Origin: Bacteroidota bacterium
GTDB taxonomy: Bacteria > Bacteroidota > Bacteroidia > Bacteroidales > CAIWKO01
Assembly (NCBI GenBank): GCA_037133915.1
Contig: JBAXND010000012.1
Span: 1-64,000, forward strand
Reading direction: 5' to 3'
DNA: 64,000 nucleotides
In this document: positions 43,267-52,061 of the stretch, in pieces
How positions within the stretch are numbered: position 1 is the stretch's first letter
Layout of the letters: each line of letters begins with the position of its first letter
Made by a program: the position numbers and the translations under genes
Notes under the pieces: generated by a model
Database searches by the model: none
Told to the model about the DNA's origin: nothing
Seen by the model: the letters and a program-made list of their open reading frames with translations, nothing else

Positions 43267-45212
43267 GCGCTCCCACAAACATCACAACAAACGGACTGAT
43301 TACACAGTTCATTAACGGGAAAGCTTCAAACGAAGACCTTCCTGAAGTAAACAAACAACTCGCCACTTTAAGACGCGAGAAAAACGAAGGTATTTTAATC
43401 TTCATCGGAACAGGAACCTGTGGATTAGGTGCAGGTGCAGGCGAAACGCTTACAGCAATAAAAGAATATCTCACACGTAAGAATGTGAATGCCGAGATTG
43501 TTGAAACAGGCTGTATCGGTCTTTGCACTTCGGAACCGGTTGTTGATTTAAAGCTTCCCGGAATGAACCGTATCTCTTTTGAGAACATTACCTTCGATAA
43601 AGTTGAGCAACTTCTTGACGGTGTTTTAAATGTGACACTTCCGGAAGAAAGCCTTATTGGTCAGTTTCGTACGGAAAACGATAAACCATGGAACAATATC
43701 CGTTTCATTGATGAGCATCCATTCTTCGCTCCTCAGAAACGCATCGTACTGAAAAACTGCGGTATCATTGACCCCAAAAGCATCGAAGAGTACATTGCCA
43801 GTGGCGGTTATTCAAAACTCGCTGCAACCATCAAAGGAAATACACCTGCCGAAGTATGCTCAATCATTGAAAAAAGTGGTCTGCGTGGCCGCGGTGGCGG
43901 CGGTTTTCCGACAGGAAAAAAATGGACGATGGCACTTTTTGAAAAACTGACACCGAAGTATATAATCTGCAATGCCGACGAAGGCGACCCCGGTGCATTC
44001 ATGGATAGGGCCGTTATTGAAGGTGACCCTCACCGTGTTATAGAAGGCATGATTATAGGCGCATACGCTATGGGTGCTTCGCACGGCTATGTGTATATCC
44101 GCGCCGAATATCCGCTTGCAATCGAGCGTCTTGTAAAAGCGCTTAACGATGCACGTGCTTATGGCATTCTCGGAAAAAATATTCTGGGAACCGGATTTGA
44201 ATTTGATATTAAAATTAAAAAAGGCGCCGGTGCTTTTGTTTGCGGCGAAGAAACAGCGCTTATTCATAGTATTGAAGGTAAGCGCGGCATGCCCCGACCA
44301 AGACCGCCCTACCCCGTGTCCAACGGACTTTTCCGCAAACCAACCGTTATTAACAATGTTGAAACATTTGCCAATGTACCGGCTATCATAACCAATGGCG
44401 CAGAGTGGTTCAGCTCAACCGGAACAGGCAAAAGCCGTGGTACAAAAGTATTCGCTCTTTCAGGAAAGATAGCAAAAACGGGACTTGTAGAAATTCCTAT
44501 GGGAACCCCTATCCGCAAAATTTTGTTTGATATTGCCGGTGGTGTAAAAAACGGAAAAAAATTCAAAGCAGTTCAGATTGGCGGTCCTTCGGGCGGTTGC
44601 ATTACCGAAGCCAACCTCGACATTCTTATTGATTACGAATCACTGATACAGGCAGGCGCCATGATGGGATCCGGTGGTTTGGTAGTGATGGACGAAGATA
44701 CCTGCATGGTTGATATCGCAAAATTCTTCATGGATTTTATTCAGCGCGAAAGTTGCGGAAAATGCATCCCATGCAGAGAAGGCACAAAACGCATGCTTGA
44801 GATCCTTGAGAAAATCACACACAAACCCTCAACCGACGATAACCGCGAAGCACTTGAACGCTTTCAGGGTGTAATTCAGCTTGAGAACCTGGGACGGGTA
44901 ATTAAAGAAACTTCCCTGTGCGGTCTCGGACAAAGCGCGCCCAATCCGGTACTCAGCACCATTAAGTGGTTTCGCGACGAATACGAATCACACATCTACG
45001 AACGCACCTGTACACCCAAAGTTTGTACTGAATTGCGCAAATACATGATTGATCCTGAAAAATGTACGGGCTGTATGGCATGCGTAAAAAAATGCCCGAC
45101 TTCATCCATTATAGGTGCAAAGAAAAACCCGCACTACATAATTCAGGATAAATGCATCGGATGCGGCGCCTGCGCCGACACTTGCAAATTCGAAGCTATT
45201 CATTTACTATGA
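43263..45212 (+). CDS. hydB: HydB/HndC, NuoF-like NAD- and FMN-binding subunit of bifurcating [FeFe] hydrogenase
   Basis: This 649-residue protein has an N-terminal thioredoxin-like [2Fe-2S]-type domain (about 1-110; Cys at 53, 84 and 88), the NuoF core with NADH/FMN motif GRGGGGFPTGKKW (about residues 206-218) and NADEGDPGAFMDR, a SLBB domain, a [4Fe-4S] site ESCGKCIPC (about 496-504) with a fourth Cys in SLCGLGQ, and two ferredoxin-type [4Fe-4S] clusters at the C-terminus. In the family it is the site of NAD and ferredoxin coupling. Only three Cys are visible in the N-terminal cluster domain where four are often present. Confidence 0.94.
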   Translation: MSAPTNITTNGLITQFINGKASNEDLPEVNKQLATLRREKNEGILIFIGTGTCGLGAGAGETLTAIKEYLTRKNVNAEIVETGCIGLCTSEPVVDLKLPGMNRISFENITFDKVEQLLDGVLNVTLPEESLIGQFRTENDKPWNNIRFIDEHPFFAPQKRIVLKNCGIIDPKSIEEYIASGGYSKLAATIKGNTPAEVCSIIEKSGLRGRGGGGFPTGKKWTMALFEKLTPKYIICNADEGDPGAFMDRAVIEGDPHRVIEGMIIGAYAMGASHGYVYIRAEYPLAIERLVKALNDARAYGILGKNILGTGFEFDIKIKKGAGAFVCGEETALIHSIEGKRGMPRPRPPYPVSNGLFRKPTVINNVETFANVPAIITNGAEWFSSTGTGKSRGTKVFALSGKIAKTGLVEIPMGTPIRKILFDIAGGVKNGKKFKAVQIGGPSGGCITEANLDILIDYESLIQAGAMMGSGGLVVMDEDTCMVDIAKFFMDFIQRESCGKCIPCREGTKRMLEILEKITHKPSTDDNREALERFQGVIQLENLGRVIKETSLCGLGQSAPNPVLSTIKWFRDEYESHIYERTCTPKVCTELRKYMIDPEKCTGCMACVKKCPTSSIIGAKKNPHYIIQDKCIGCGACADTCKFEAIHLL

Positions 45213-45235
45213 TCTAACACATAATAAGAAAAGTC

Positions 45236-46960
45236 ATGAGCATTATCATAAATATAAATAATAAGCCGGTGATTGCCGAAAAAGGCGAATACATTCTCGA
45301 TACGCTGGAACGCAGTGGCATCAAGATACCGACATTATGCCACATGAAAGGATTACTTCCGAGCGGAGCATGCAGGATGTGCCTCGTTGAACTTAAAAAC
45401 AACGGCAAACTTGTAACATCCTGCTCATTCCCGGTTGAAGAAGGTATGGATATTCTTACACATTCACCGCGCGTAATCAATGCCCGCAAAACCATTGTGG
45501 AATTACTGCTTTCAAATCATCCGGATGATTGTCTGTTTTGCGCAAGAAATAAAAATTGCGAACTTCAGAATTTATCGGAAGAATTAGACGTTCGCCAACG
45601 CAGAATCAGTGGAAAAAAGAACAGCTTCCCAATGGACATTGCCGGTTTGAGCCTTGTACGCGACCCGGATAAATGTATCCTCTGCGGCAGATGTGTTCGC
45701 GAATGCGAAGAAGTAATAGGTGTTTCAGCGATAGACTTTAGCAACAGAGGCAGTAAAACCATAGTGGGAACAGCATTCAACAGGGGTTTGAACACATCAT
45801 CATGTGTGAACTGCGGTCAGTGTCTTATGGTTTGCCCTACCGGAGCCATCACCGAAAAATCGCATATAAACCAGGTTATAGAAGCCATTAGCAATCCCGA
45901 ATTACAGGTAATGGTGCAATATGCACCGGCCATCAGCGTATCACTGGCTGAGGAATTCGGACTTGAACCGGGTAAAGATATCAACGGCATCATGAACGCT
46001 GCTTTACGTAAGGTTGGCTTCAACAAGGTTTTTGATACAAGTTTTGCAGCCGATCTTACCATCATGGAAGAAGCCTCAGAACTCATTGACCGTATTGTAA
46101 AGAAAAAGCCGCTGCCCATGTTCACCAGCTGCTGCCCGGCATGGGTTAAGTATGTTGAAGAATTCTGGCCGGCAATGATACCCAACCTTTCAACCTGTAA
46201 ATCGCCTCAGCAAATGATGGGCAGCGTGATTAAAAATTATTATTCACGGATGGAAGACATCGCTCCTTCAAAAATATTCTCGGTCGCAGTTATGCCTTGT
46301 ACAGCAAAGAAATTTGAAGCACAGCGCGAAGAAATGAGCACTGACGGCATACAGGATGTTGATGCAGTTCTTACCACCCGCGAATTGGCTAAACTCATCA
46401 GGGTTTTCGGTATTGACATCAGCAAACTCGAACCCGAAGACGCAGATTCTCCTTTAGGAACAAGAACTTCGGCAGGAAAGATTTTTGGTGCAAGCGGCGG
46501 CGTAATGGAAGCGGCTCTCAGAACAGCACATTTCATGCTCACCGGTAAAGAACTGGTAGATCCCAAATTCAGCGAACTGCGCGGATTCAGAGGCATCAAA
46601 GAAACCAAAGTTACCATTGGTGATACCGAACTCGGCATTGCAGTAGTAAATGGACTCGGATATGCACTTCCTGTTCTGCAGGAAATTGCAGCAGGTCGCA
46701 GCAACATACACTTTGTGGAAGTAATGAGCTGCCCGGGGGGTTGTATTGCTGGCGGTGGGCAACATATTGGCGCCAATCAGGATTCAATCTTTGCAAGAAT
46801 CAAAGCGCTTTACAATATTGATGAAACTTCCAAAGTCAAGGTATCGCACCAGAATCCTCAAGTAATTGAATTATATGCAAAATTCCTTGGGAAACCGCTG
46901 GGAGAGAACAGCCATCATTTTCTACATACAGAATATGCTAAACGAGAGGTCTTGAAATAA
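45236..46960 (+). CDS. hydA: HydA/HndD, catalytic subunit of bifurcating [FeFe] hydrogenase
   Basis: This 574-residue protein is a group A [FeFe] hydrogenase. It has an N-terminal [2Fe-2S] domain (C35, C46, C49, C63), a His-Cys3 [4Fe-4S] site (H95, C99, C102, C108), two [4Fe-4S] clusters (C147-C157 and C190-C200), and the H-cluster domain with TSCCPAW, MPCTAKK and MSCPGGCIAGG. The proton-path Cys is C299, and the four ligands (C300, C355, C499, C503) have the same numbering as in Clostridium pasteurianum CpI. A small-subunit-like tail follows. It makes or oxidises H2. With hydC and hydB it would form the trimeric enzyme that couples H2 to NAD and ferredoxin. Cytoplasmic: no Tat signal. Confidence 0.96.
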   Translation: MSIIININNKPVIAEKGEYILDTLERSGIKIPTLCHMKGLLPSGACRMCLVELKNNGKLVTSCSFPVEEGMDILTHSPRVINARKTIVELLLSNHPDDCLFCARNKNCELQNLSEELDVRQRRISGKKNSFPMDIAGLSLVRDPDKCILCGRCVRECEEVIGVSAIDFSNRGSKTIVGTAFNRGLNTSSCVNCGQCLMVCPTGAITEKSHINQVIEAISNPELQVMVQYAPAISVSLAEEFGLEPGKDINGIMNAALRKVGFNKVFDTSFAADLTIMEEASELIDRIVKKKPLPMFTSCCPAWVKYVEEFWPAMIPNLSTCKSPQQMMGSVIKNYYSRMEDIAPSKIFSVAVMPCTAKKFEAQREEMSTDGIQDVDAVLTTRELAKLIRVFGIDISKLEPEDADSPLGTRTSAGKIFGASGGVMEAALRTAHFMLTGKELVDPKFSELRGFRGIKETKVTIGDTELGIAVVNGLGYALPVLQEIAAGRSNIHFVEVMSCPGGCIAGGGQHIGANQDSIFARIKALYNIDETSKVKVSHQNPQVIELYAKFLGKPLGENSHHFLHTEYAKREVLK

Positions 46961-46961
46961 T

Positions 46962-48956
46962 ATGAGCCGCAAAGAGAACATAGTGCCAATGGTTTATACG
47001 ATCAGGGAACGTTGCAGAATATGCTACACCTGCGTAAGAGAATGCCCTGCAAAAGCGATAAAGATTGCCACCGGCCAGGCCGAGGTAATCCACTCGCGCT
47101 GCATTGGCTGCGGCAACTGTGTTAAAGTGTGTAGCCAGGATGCCAAGCAATACTACAAACGTGCCGATAAAGTGCTTGAACTGCTGCGTGCAAAAAAAGA
47201 TGTGTACGCTTGCATAGCACCAAGCTTTCCTGCGGAATTCAGAGAGTTTGACGACTATAAAATTCTGGTTGGAATGATTCGGGCGCTTGGCTTCAGGAAA
47301 GTTCAGGAGGTATCTTTTGGTGCTGACCTCGTTGCCATCAAATACAAGGAACTGCTTGCACAGAACCAACTTGCAAGTTATATCTCATCTGATTGCCCCG
47401 GTATTGTGAATTTCATTGAAAAATACCACCCTGACCTGACTAAAAATCTGGTTCCCGTGGTATCGCCGATGCAGGCCACAGCCAGAGTGATGCGACAACT
47501 ATACGGTGATGATATCTATATTGTATTCATCGGCCCGTGTATTGCGAAGAAGAATGAAGGCGGCAGCGTTGATGAAGTAATAACCTTTCGTGAACTTCGT
47601 GAAATGTTCGCATTGCAGGGTGTCGCATCATTTGACGTTGAACCTTCAGAATTTGATGGTCCGCTTGGCGGGCATGGTTCAATTTTTCCGGTTACAAGAG
47701 GCCTGTTGCATAACCTCCAACCCGAAGGTGATATCTTAAATAATAACTACGTAGTGGCAGATGGCAGACACAATTTTGTAGATGCTATTAAAGAGCTGGA
47801 CTCAGGTCTGTTTTCAACTGACCTTCTGGAATTGCTCTGCTGCCATGGCTGTATTAAAGGAGTTGGTATGACTCCCGGTGGCAAGGTGTATTCACAGATG
47901 GATCAGGTCAAAAAATATGCTTCAGACAAGATCAGTAAAATGGATATGAAGGAATGGCAGAAGAACATTGACCGTTTCATCAGCCTTGACCTTGAAGAGA
48001 GCTTTGAAGCCAACGACCAGCGTATACTTATTGCAACACCCGAAGAAATCAACAAGATTCTGAAATTTCTTGGAAAAGAAAGTATCAGCGATCACCTGAA
48101 CTGCGGCGCGTGCGGCTATGATACCTGTGAAGAACATGCAATAGCAATTTTTAAAGGTATTGCCGAACAGGAAATGTGCCTGCCCTATACGATTGAAAAA
48201 TTACATAAATACAATCAGGAGCTGGCACTCTCCAATGAGAAACTTGCAAACATCAAGCTTGCGCTGAAGCAATCAGAAAAACTGGCTCATATGGGGCAGC
48301 TTTCGGCCGGCATTGCTCACGAGTTGAACAATCCGCTTGGAGTGGTGATTATGTATAGCAATATTTTACTGGAAGATTGTCCGAAAGATTCACAAATGCG
48401 TGAAGACTTAGAACTCATCGTACATCAGGCTGATCGTTGTAAGAATATTGTTGGCGGACTTCTGAATTTTGCAAGGACCAATCAGGTCAGATATGCCTCT
48501 GTGGCAATTGCAGCATTAGCCGACGAATGCGTTGAGTCGGTTATTGTGCCTGCAAATGTGGAACTCTGTGTTATCAATAATCTGGCAACTACCAATGCCA
48601 TGCTTGACAGAGAACAGATGGTTCAGGCTATTACCAATCTCATCAAGAATGCCATCGAAGCCATGCCGCAGGGCGGTAAAATCGAAGTCATTCTTGAAGA
48701 AACACTGGACAATATTAAAATTAGCATACACGACAACGGCACCGGCATTCCCAAAGAACATATGGAAAAACTCTTCACGCCTTTCTTTACAACAAAAGGC
48801 GTTGGAAAAGGCACCGGACTAGGCTTACCTACAGTTTATGGTATTATAAAAATGCATAAAGGCGACGTACATGTCGATTCCAATACCGACCCGGCGGAAG
48901 GCCCGACGGGCACAACATTCATCATTACTTTACCTAAAAGAAGAAACGAAATTTAA
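46962..48956 (+). CDS. Histidine kinase with an [FeFe]-hydrogenase-like sensor domain
   Basis: This 664-residue protein starts one base after hydA. It has two [4Fe-4S] ferredoxin clusters (C18-C28, C47-C57), an [FeFe]-hydrogenase large-subunit domain (about 80-330), an RnfB-like Fe-S domain (C381, C384, C389, C406), a coiled linker (about 410-440), a HisKA domain with H453 (AHELNNPLG), and a HATPase domain (NLIKNAIEAM, DNGTGIP, GKGTGLGL). All four H-cluster ligands seem kept (C145, C193, C293, C297), but the proton-path Cys is Asp (D144), and the Met residues at the second and third loops are G191 and L291. This pattern suggests sensing more than turnover. The ferredoxin/hydrogenase/RnfB-like part resembles sensory [FeFe]-hydrogenase-like proteins of other anaerobes, which have other output domains. 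Confidence 0.88.
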   Translation: MSRKENIVPMVYTIRERCRICYTCVRECPAKAIKIATGQAEVIHSRCIGCGNCVKVCSQDAKQYYKRADKVLELLRAKKDVYACIAPSFPAEFREFDDYKILVGMIRALGFRKVQEVSFGADLVAIKYKELLAQNQLASYISSDCPGIVNFIEKYHPDLTKNLVPVVSPMQATARVMRQLYGDDIYIVFIGPCIAKKNEGGSVDEVITFRELREMFALQGVASFDVEPSEFDGPLGGHGSIFPVTRGLLHNLQPEGDILNNNYVVADGRHNFVDAIKELDSGLFSTDLLELLCCHGCIKGVGMTPGGKVYSQMDQVKKYASDKISKMDMKEWQKNIDRFISLDLEESFEANDQRILIATPEEINKILKFLGKESISDHLNCGACGYDTCEEHAIAIFKGIAEQEMCLPYTIEKLHKYNQELALSNEKLANIKLALKQSEKLAHMGQLSAGIAHELNNPLGVVIMYSNILLEDCPKDSQMREDLELIVHQADRCKNIVGGLLNFARTNQVRYASVAIAALADECVESVIVPANVELCVINNLATTNAMLDREQMVQAITNLIKNAIEAMPQGGKIEVILEETLDNIKISIHDNGTGIPKEHMEKLFTPFFTTKGVGKGTGLGLPTVYGIIKMHKGDVHVDSNTDPAEGPTGTTFIITLPKRRNEI

Positions 48957-48967
48957 TATCATTCAAC

Positions 48968-49360
48968 ATGAAAACAACAAATTTTAAAGTGCTCATTGCC
49001 GACGATGATCCCGATTTTCTGACATTCCTTGAAATGAACACGAAGAATATGGGACACGAAGTAATAGCTGTATCGAGCCAGAAAGAAGCTGAAGAAGAAC
49101 TTGCAAAATGGAAACCCGATTTAGCCATCTTCGACCTTATGATGGAAAACAAAGACAGCGGTTTTATCCTGAGTCATAAAGTAAAAAAACTCTATCCTGA
49201 TGTTCCGGTAATTATAGCAACCGCCGTAACTGCAGAAACCGGACTCGTTTTCGGATTGAACAGCCCCGGCGAACGCACATGGATTAAAGCAGACCGTTAT
49301 ATCGACAAGAGTCTGCGCCCGGAACAATTGCACAAAGAAATCAACAGCCTGCTTAAATAA
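48968..49360 (+). CDS. Single-domain response regulator
   Basis: This 130-residue protein is a lone receiver: acidic residues D12-D14, phospho-acceptor D56 (AIFDLMME) and conserved Lys K114 (RYIDKSL). It has no output domain, so it would act as a phosphate carrier or by protein contact. An insert (GLNSPGERTWIKAD) before the Lys resembles the insert of the second receiver at 42271. It lies 11 bases after the hydrogenase-like kinase and 19 before the hybrid kinase. Confidence 0.9.
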   Translation: MKTTNFKVLIADDDPDFLTFLEMNTKNMGHEVIAVSSQKEAEEELAKWKPDLAIFDLMMENKDSGFILSHKVKKLYPDVPVIIATAVTAETGLVFGLNSPGERTWIKADRYIDKSLRPEQLHKEINSLLK

Positions 49361-49379
49361 TTTTACAAAATAGTGTATC

Positions 49380-50498
49380 ATGGAAAAGCTCGTAGTATTG
49401 GTTGTAGATGATGAATCGGGCATACGTTCCGGCATCATCAGGATACTTAAGAATTATAGTGTCGGATTCCCTTTCATGGATGAAGATTTTGAATACGTGC
49501 TGCACGAAGCGGCCACCGGCGAGGAAGCGCTGAGTTTTATCCAGGAAAACAAAACTGATATTATCCTCCTTGATAACAAATTGCCCGGTATGCTTGGCAT
49601 TGATGTTCTTGAGTACATCAACAAGAACAAGTACGATATTCAGGTAATGATGATTACTTCGTATGCATCGCTCGAACTGGCAGTAAAAGCTACGCAGAAC
49701 GGCGCCTACAATTTCGTACCCAAGCCTTTCACACCACAGGAACTTAAATCTGCCATGGAAAATATCACCAAGCATTTGTTCCTGAAACGCATGACCAACA
49801 AGATGAATGAAGACGACAAAAGTCTTCGTCATCAGTTTCTCTCAGTACTTTCACATGAGCTAAAATCGCCGATTAATGCGGTTGAAGGATACCTGAATAT
49901 GATGCAGGACAGGCAGGCCGGGAATAATATGGACGATTACGCTCAAATGCTCGATCGTTCACTGATCCGTCTTAAAGGCATGCGCAGCCTCATTAATGAC
50001 ATGCTTGACCTGACCCGCATCGAGTCCGGAAAAAACAACAGACACATCGGTGATGTAGATTTATTCGACGTTGCAAAATTCGCAATCGATACTTTTGACC
50101 CACTGGCGAAACAGAAAAATTTAAAAGTGTATTTTGACTCGCCCGAAAATCTGCACATCAATGCCGACCGTCAGGAAATGGAAATCATTTTGAATAACCT
50201 GATATCAAATGCTATCAAGTATAACAACGAAGGTGGGCAGATAAACATTATTTTAAAATCAACCGTTTCGGAAATAACCATTATTGTAGAAGATACCGGT
50301 ATCGGAATGTCTGCAGATGATATTACGAAACTGTTTCATGAATTTGTCCGGATTAAAAACCTGAATACAAAAAATATTGTTGGCACCGGACTCGGTCTTT
50401 CGATTGTTAAAAAAATTGTTGAGATATACAACGGAACCATAGACGTATCAAGCACTCCGGGCAAAGGAACCACATTCACAATTAATTTGCCAAGGTAA
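49380..50498 (+). CDS. Receiver-histidine kinase hybrid (REC-HisKA-HATPase)
   Basis: This 372-residue soluble protein has an N-terminal receiver (D10-D11, D65 in ILLDNKLPG, K115), a HisKA domain with H159 (LSHELKSPINAVEG), and a HATPase domain (NNLISNAIKYNN, VEDTGIGM, GTGLGLSIV). It has no membrane segment and no sensor domain of its own, so its input is likely phosphate from the neighbouring kinase. It ends 29 bases before hydG. With the two genes before it, it forms a signalling cassette inside the hydrogenase operon. Confidence 0.9.
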   Translation: MEKLVVLVVDDESGIRSGIIRILKNYSVGFPFMDEDFEYVLHEAATGEEALSFIQENKTDIILLDNKLPGMLGIDVLEYINKNKYDIQVMMITSYASLELAVKATQNGAYNFVPKPFTPQELKSAMENITKHLFLKRMTNKMNEDDKSLRHQFLSVLSHELKSPINAVEGYLNMMQDRQAGNNMDDYAQMLDRSLIRLKGMRSLINDMLDLTRIESGKNNRHIGDVDLFDVAKFAIDTFDPLAKQKNLKVYFDSPENLHINADRQEMEIILNNLISNAIKYNNEGGQINIILKSTVSEITIIVEDTGIGMSADDITKLFHEFVRIKNLNTKNIVGTGLGLSIVKKIVEIYNGTIDVSSTPGKGTTFTINLPR

Positions 50499-50527
50499 AT
50501 ATTCGCGCAAGCGTAAAATAAACAGCC

Positions 50528-51949
50528 ATGAAATTCACGCCACAAAATTACAGCATAACGGACGAAGCCCAAAAACCGTTCATTGATGATAAAGAGATAG
50601 AGGGCTTTCTGACCATTGAACCCACCGTGGCACAGGTGAGAGAAGTGATTGCGAAATCACTGTCGAAACACAGGCTCAGCATGGAGGAAACTGCCATCCT
50701 CATCAACGCCAACAGCCCGGAATCAGTAAAAGAAATTATGGATGGCGCTCGCCGCCTGAAGCAGGAAATTTACGGAAACCGTATTGTTTTATTTGCACCG
50801 CTTTATGTAGGAAATTATTGTAAAAACAATTGCTCTTACTGCGGATTCAGATCAACAAATACTGACGCTATAAGGCACACGCTTAACCGTGCCGAGCTGA
50901 AAAAAAGCGTTGAAGCACTTGAAGATGAAGGACAGAAAAGGCTCATCCTCGTTTTTGGTGAACACGACGCCTACTCACCGGAATATATTGCCGATACGGT
51001 TCGCACCGTGTATGCCGTGAAACGCAGAAATGGTGAAATCCGCAGAGTGAACATCAATGCGGCACCAATGGAAATTGAAGGATATAAAGTGGTTAAGGAA
51101 TCGGGCATTGGCACGTATCAGATATTTCAGGAAACATACCATAAACAAACCTACGCGAAATATCACCTTGGCGGAACAAAAGCAGATTATGAAAACAGGC
51201 TGATATCTCTGGATAAAGCTCAGATAGCCGGAATTGATGATGTTGGTATTGGTGTTTTGTTCGGACTGTACGACTGGAAATTTGAGTTGATGGCTTTATT
51301 GCGTCATGTAAATCATCTTGAAGCCTGCTTCAATGTAGGCCCGCACACAATATCCTTCCCAAGAATTCAGGAAGCCTCAGCAAGCACCGCAGGTACAGAC
51401 CACAGAGTAAATGATGAGGACTTTCTTAAAATAATTGCCATCCTCCGTCTTGCCGTTCCTTATACGGGACTTATTCTGACAGCCCGTGAACCGGAGCATA
51501 TACGCAAACAGGTTCTCGAATTTGGAGTGTCCCAGATTGATGCAGGCACAAAATTGGAGATTGGCGCGTATGCCGAAAACAAAGGCAAACGCCAGAATCT
51601 TAAGAAAGAACAGTTCAAAGTGAACGACGAGCGCTCACTTTCGGAAGTCATGGATGAGCTTATCACCAACGGATACCTTCCCTCCTTTTGTACATCTTGC
51701 TACCGTCAGGGACGAACCGGTGAGCACTTCATGGAGTTCTCAGTACCCGGCTTCATCAAACGCTTTTGTACCCCGAATGCTATGCTGACACTTGCTGAAT
51801 ACCTGCAGGATTATGCAACACAGGAAATAAAAGAAAAAGGCTGGAAACTCATCCGCGATCATTACGGGAAAGTTGATCTTGCTTTACAAGGCGAAGTATT
51901 AAACCGACTTGAGCGCATCAAAAATGGTGAGCGCGACCTATATCTGTAA
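50528..51949 (+). CDS. hydG: HydG, radical SAM tyrosine lyase for H-cluster assembly
   Basis: This 473-residue protein has the radical SAM motif C98-x3-C102-x2-C105 (YCKNNCSYCGFR) and the HydG-specific C-terminal C388-x2-C391-x22-C414 site that binds the auxiliary cluster. In the family, tyrosine is cleaved to yield the CO and CN ligands of the [FeFe] site as an Fe-CO-CN synthon. ThiH, the nearest relative, lacks this C-terminal motif. It heads the run hydG-hydF-hydE. Confidence 0.97.
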   Translation: MKFTPQNYSITDEAQKPFIDDKEIEGFLTIEPTVAQVREVIAKSLSKHRLSMEETAILINANSPESVKEIMDGARRLKQEIYGNRIVLFAPLYVGNYCKNNCSYCGFRSTNTDAIRHTLNRAELKKSVEALEDEGQKRLILVFGEHDAYSPEYIADTVRTVYAVKRRNGEIRRVNINAAPMEIEGYKVVKESGIGTYQIFQETYHKQTYAKYHLGGTKADYENRLISLDKAQIAGIDDVGIGVLFGLYDWKFELMALLRHVNHLEACFNVGPHTISFPRIQEASASTAGTDHRVNDEDFLKIIAILRLAVPYTGLILTAREPEHIRKQVLEFGVSQIDAGTKLEIGAYAENKGKRQNLKKEQFKVNDERSLSEVMDELITNGYLPSFCTSCYRQGRTGEHFMEFSVPGFIKRFCTPNAMLTLAEYLQDYATQEIKEKGWKLIRDHYGKVDLALQGEVLNRLERIKNGERDLYL

Positions 51950-52061
51950 TCCAAATAAAAACTGCCGAAATAATGCTATAAATCAGGATTCATCGATTTC
52001 ACATGACATTAACCTTCGGTCTGAAATATTACAATTAATTTTATAAAAGAGAGAAACGGCC

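Noticed and set aside
46962..48956. Reading the hydrogenase-like kinase as a second catalytic hydrogenase
   Set aside because: The proton-path Cys is Asp and two pocket Met are replaced, and the protein ends in a complete kinase core.
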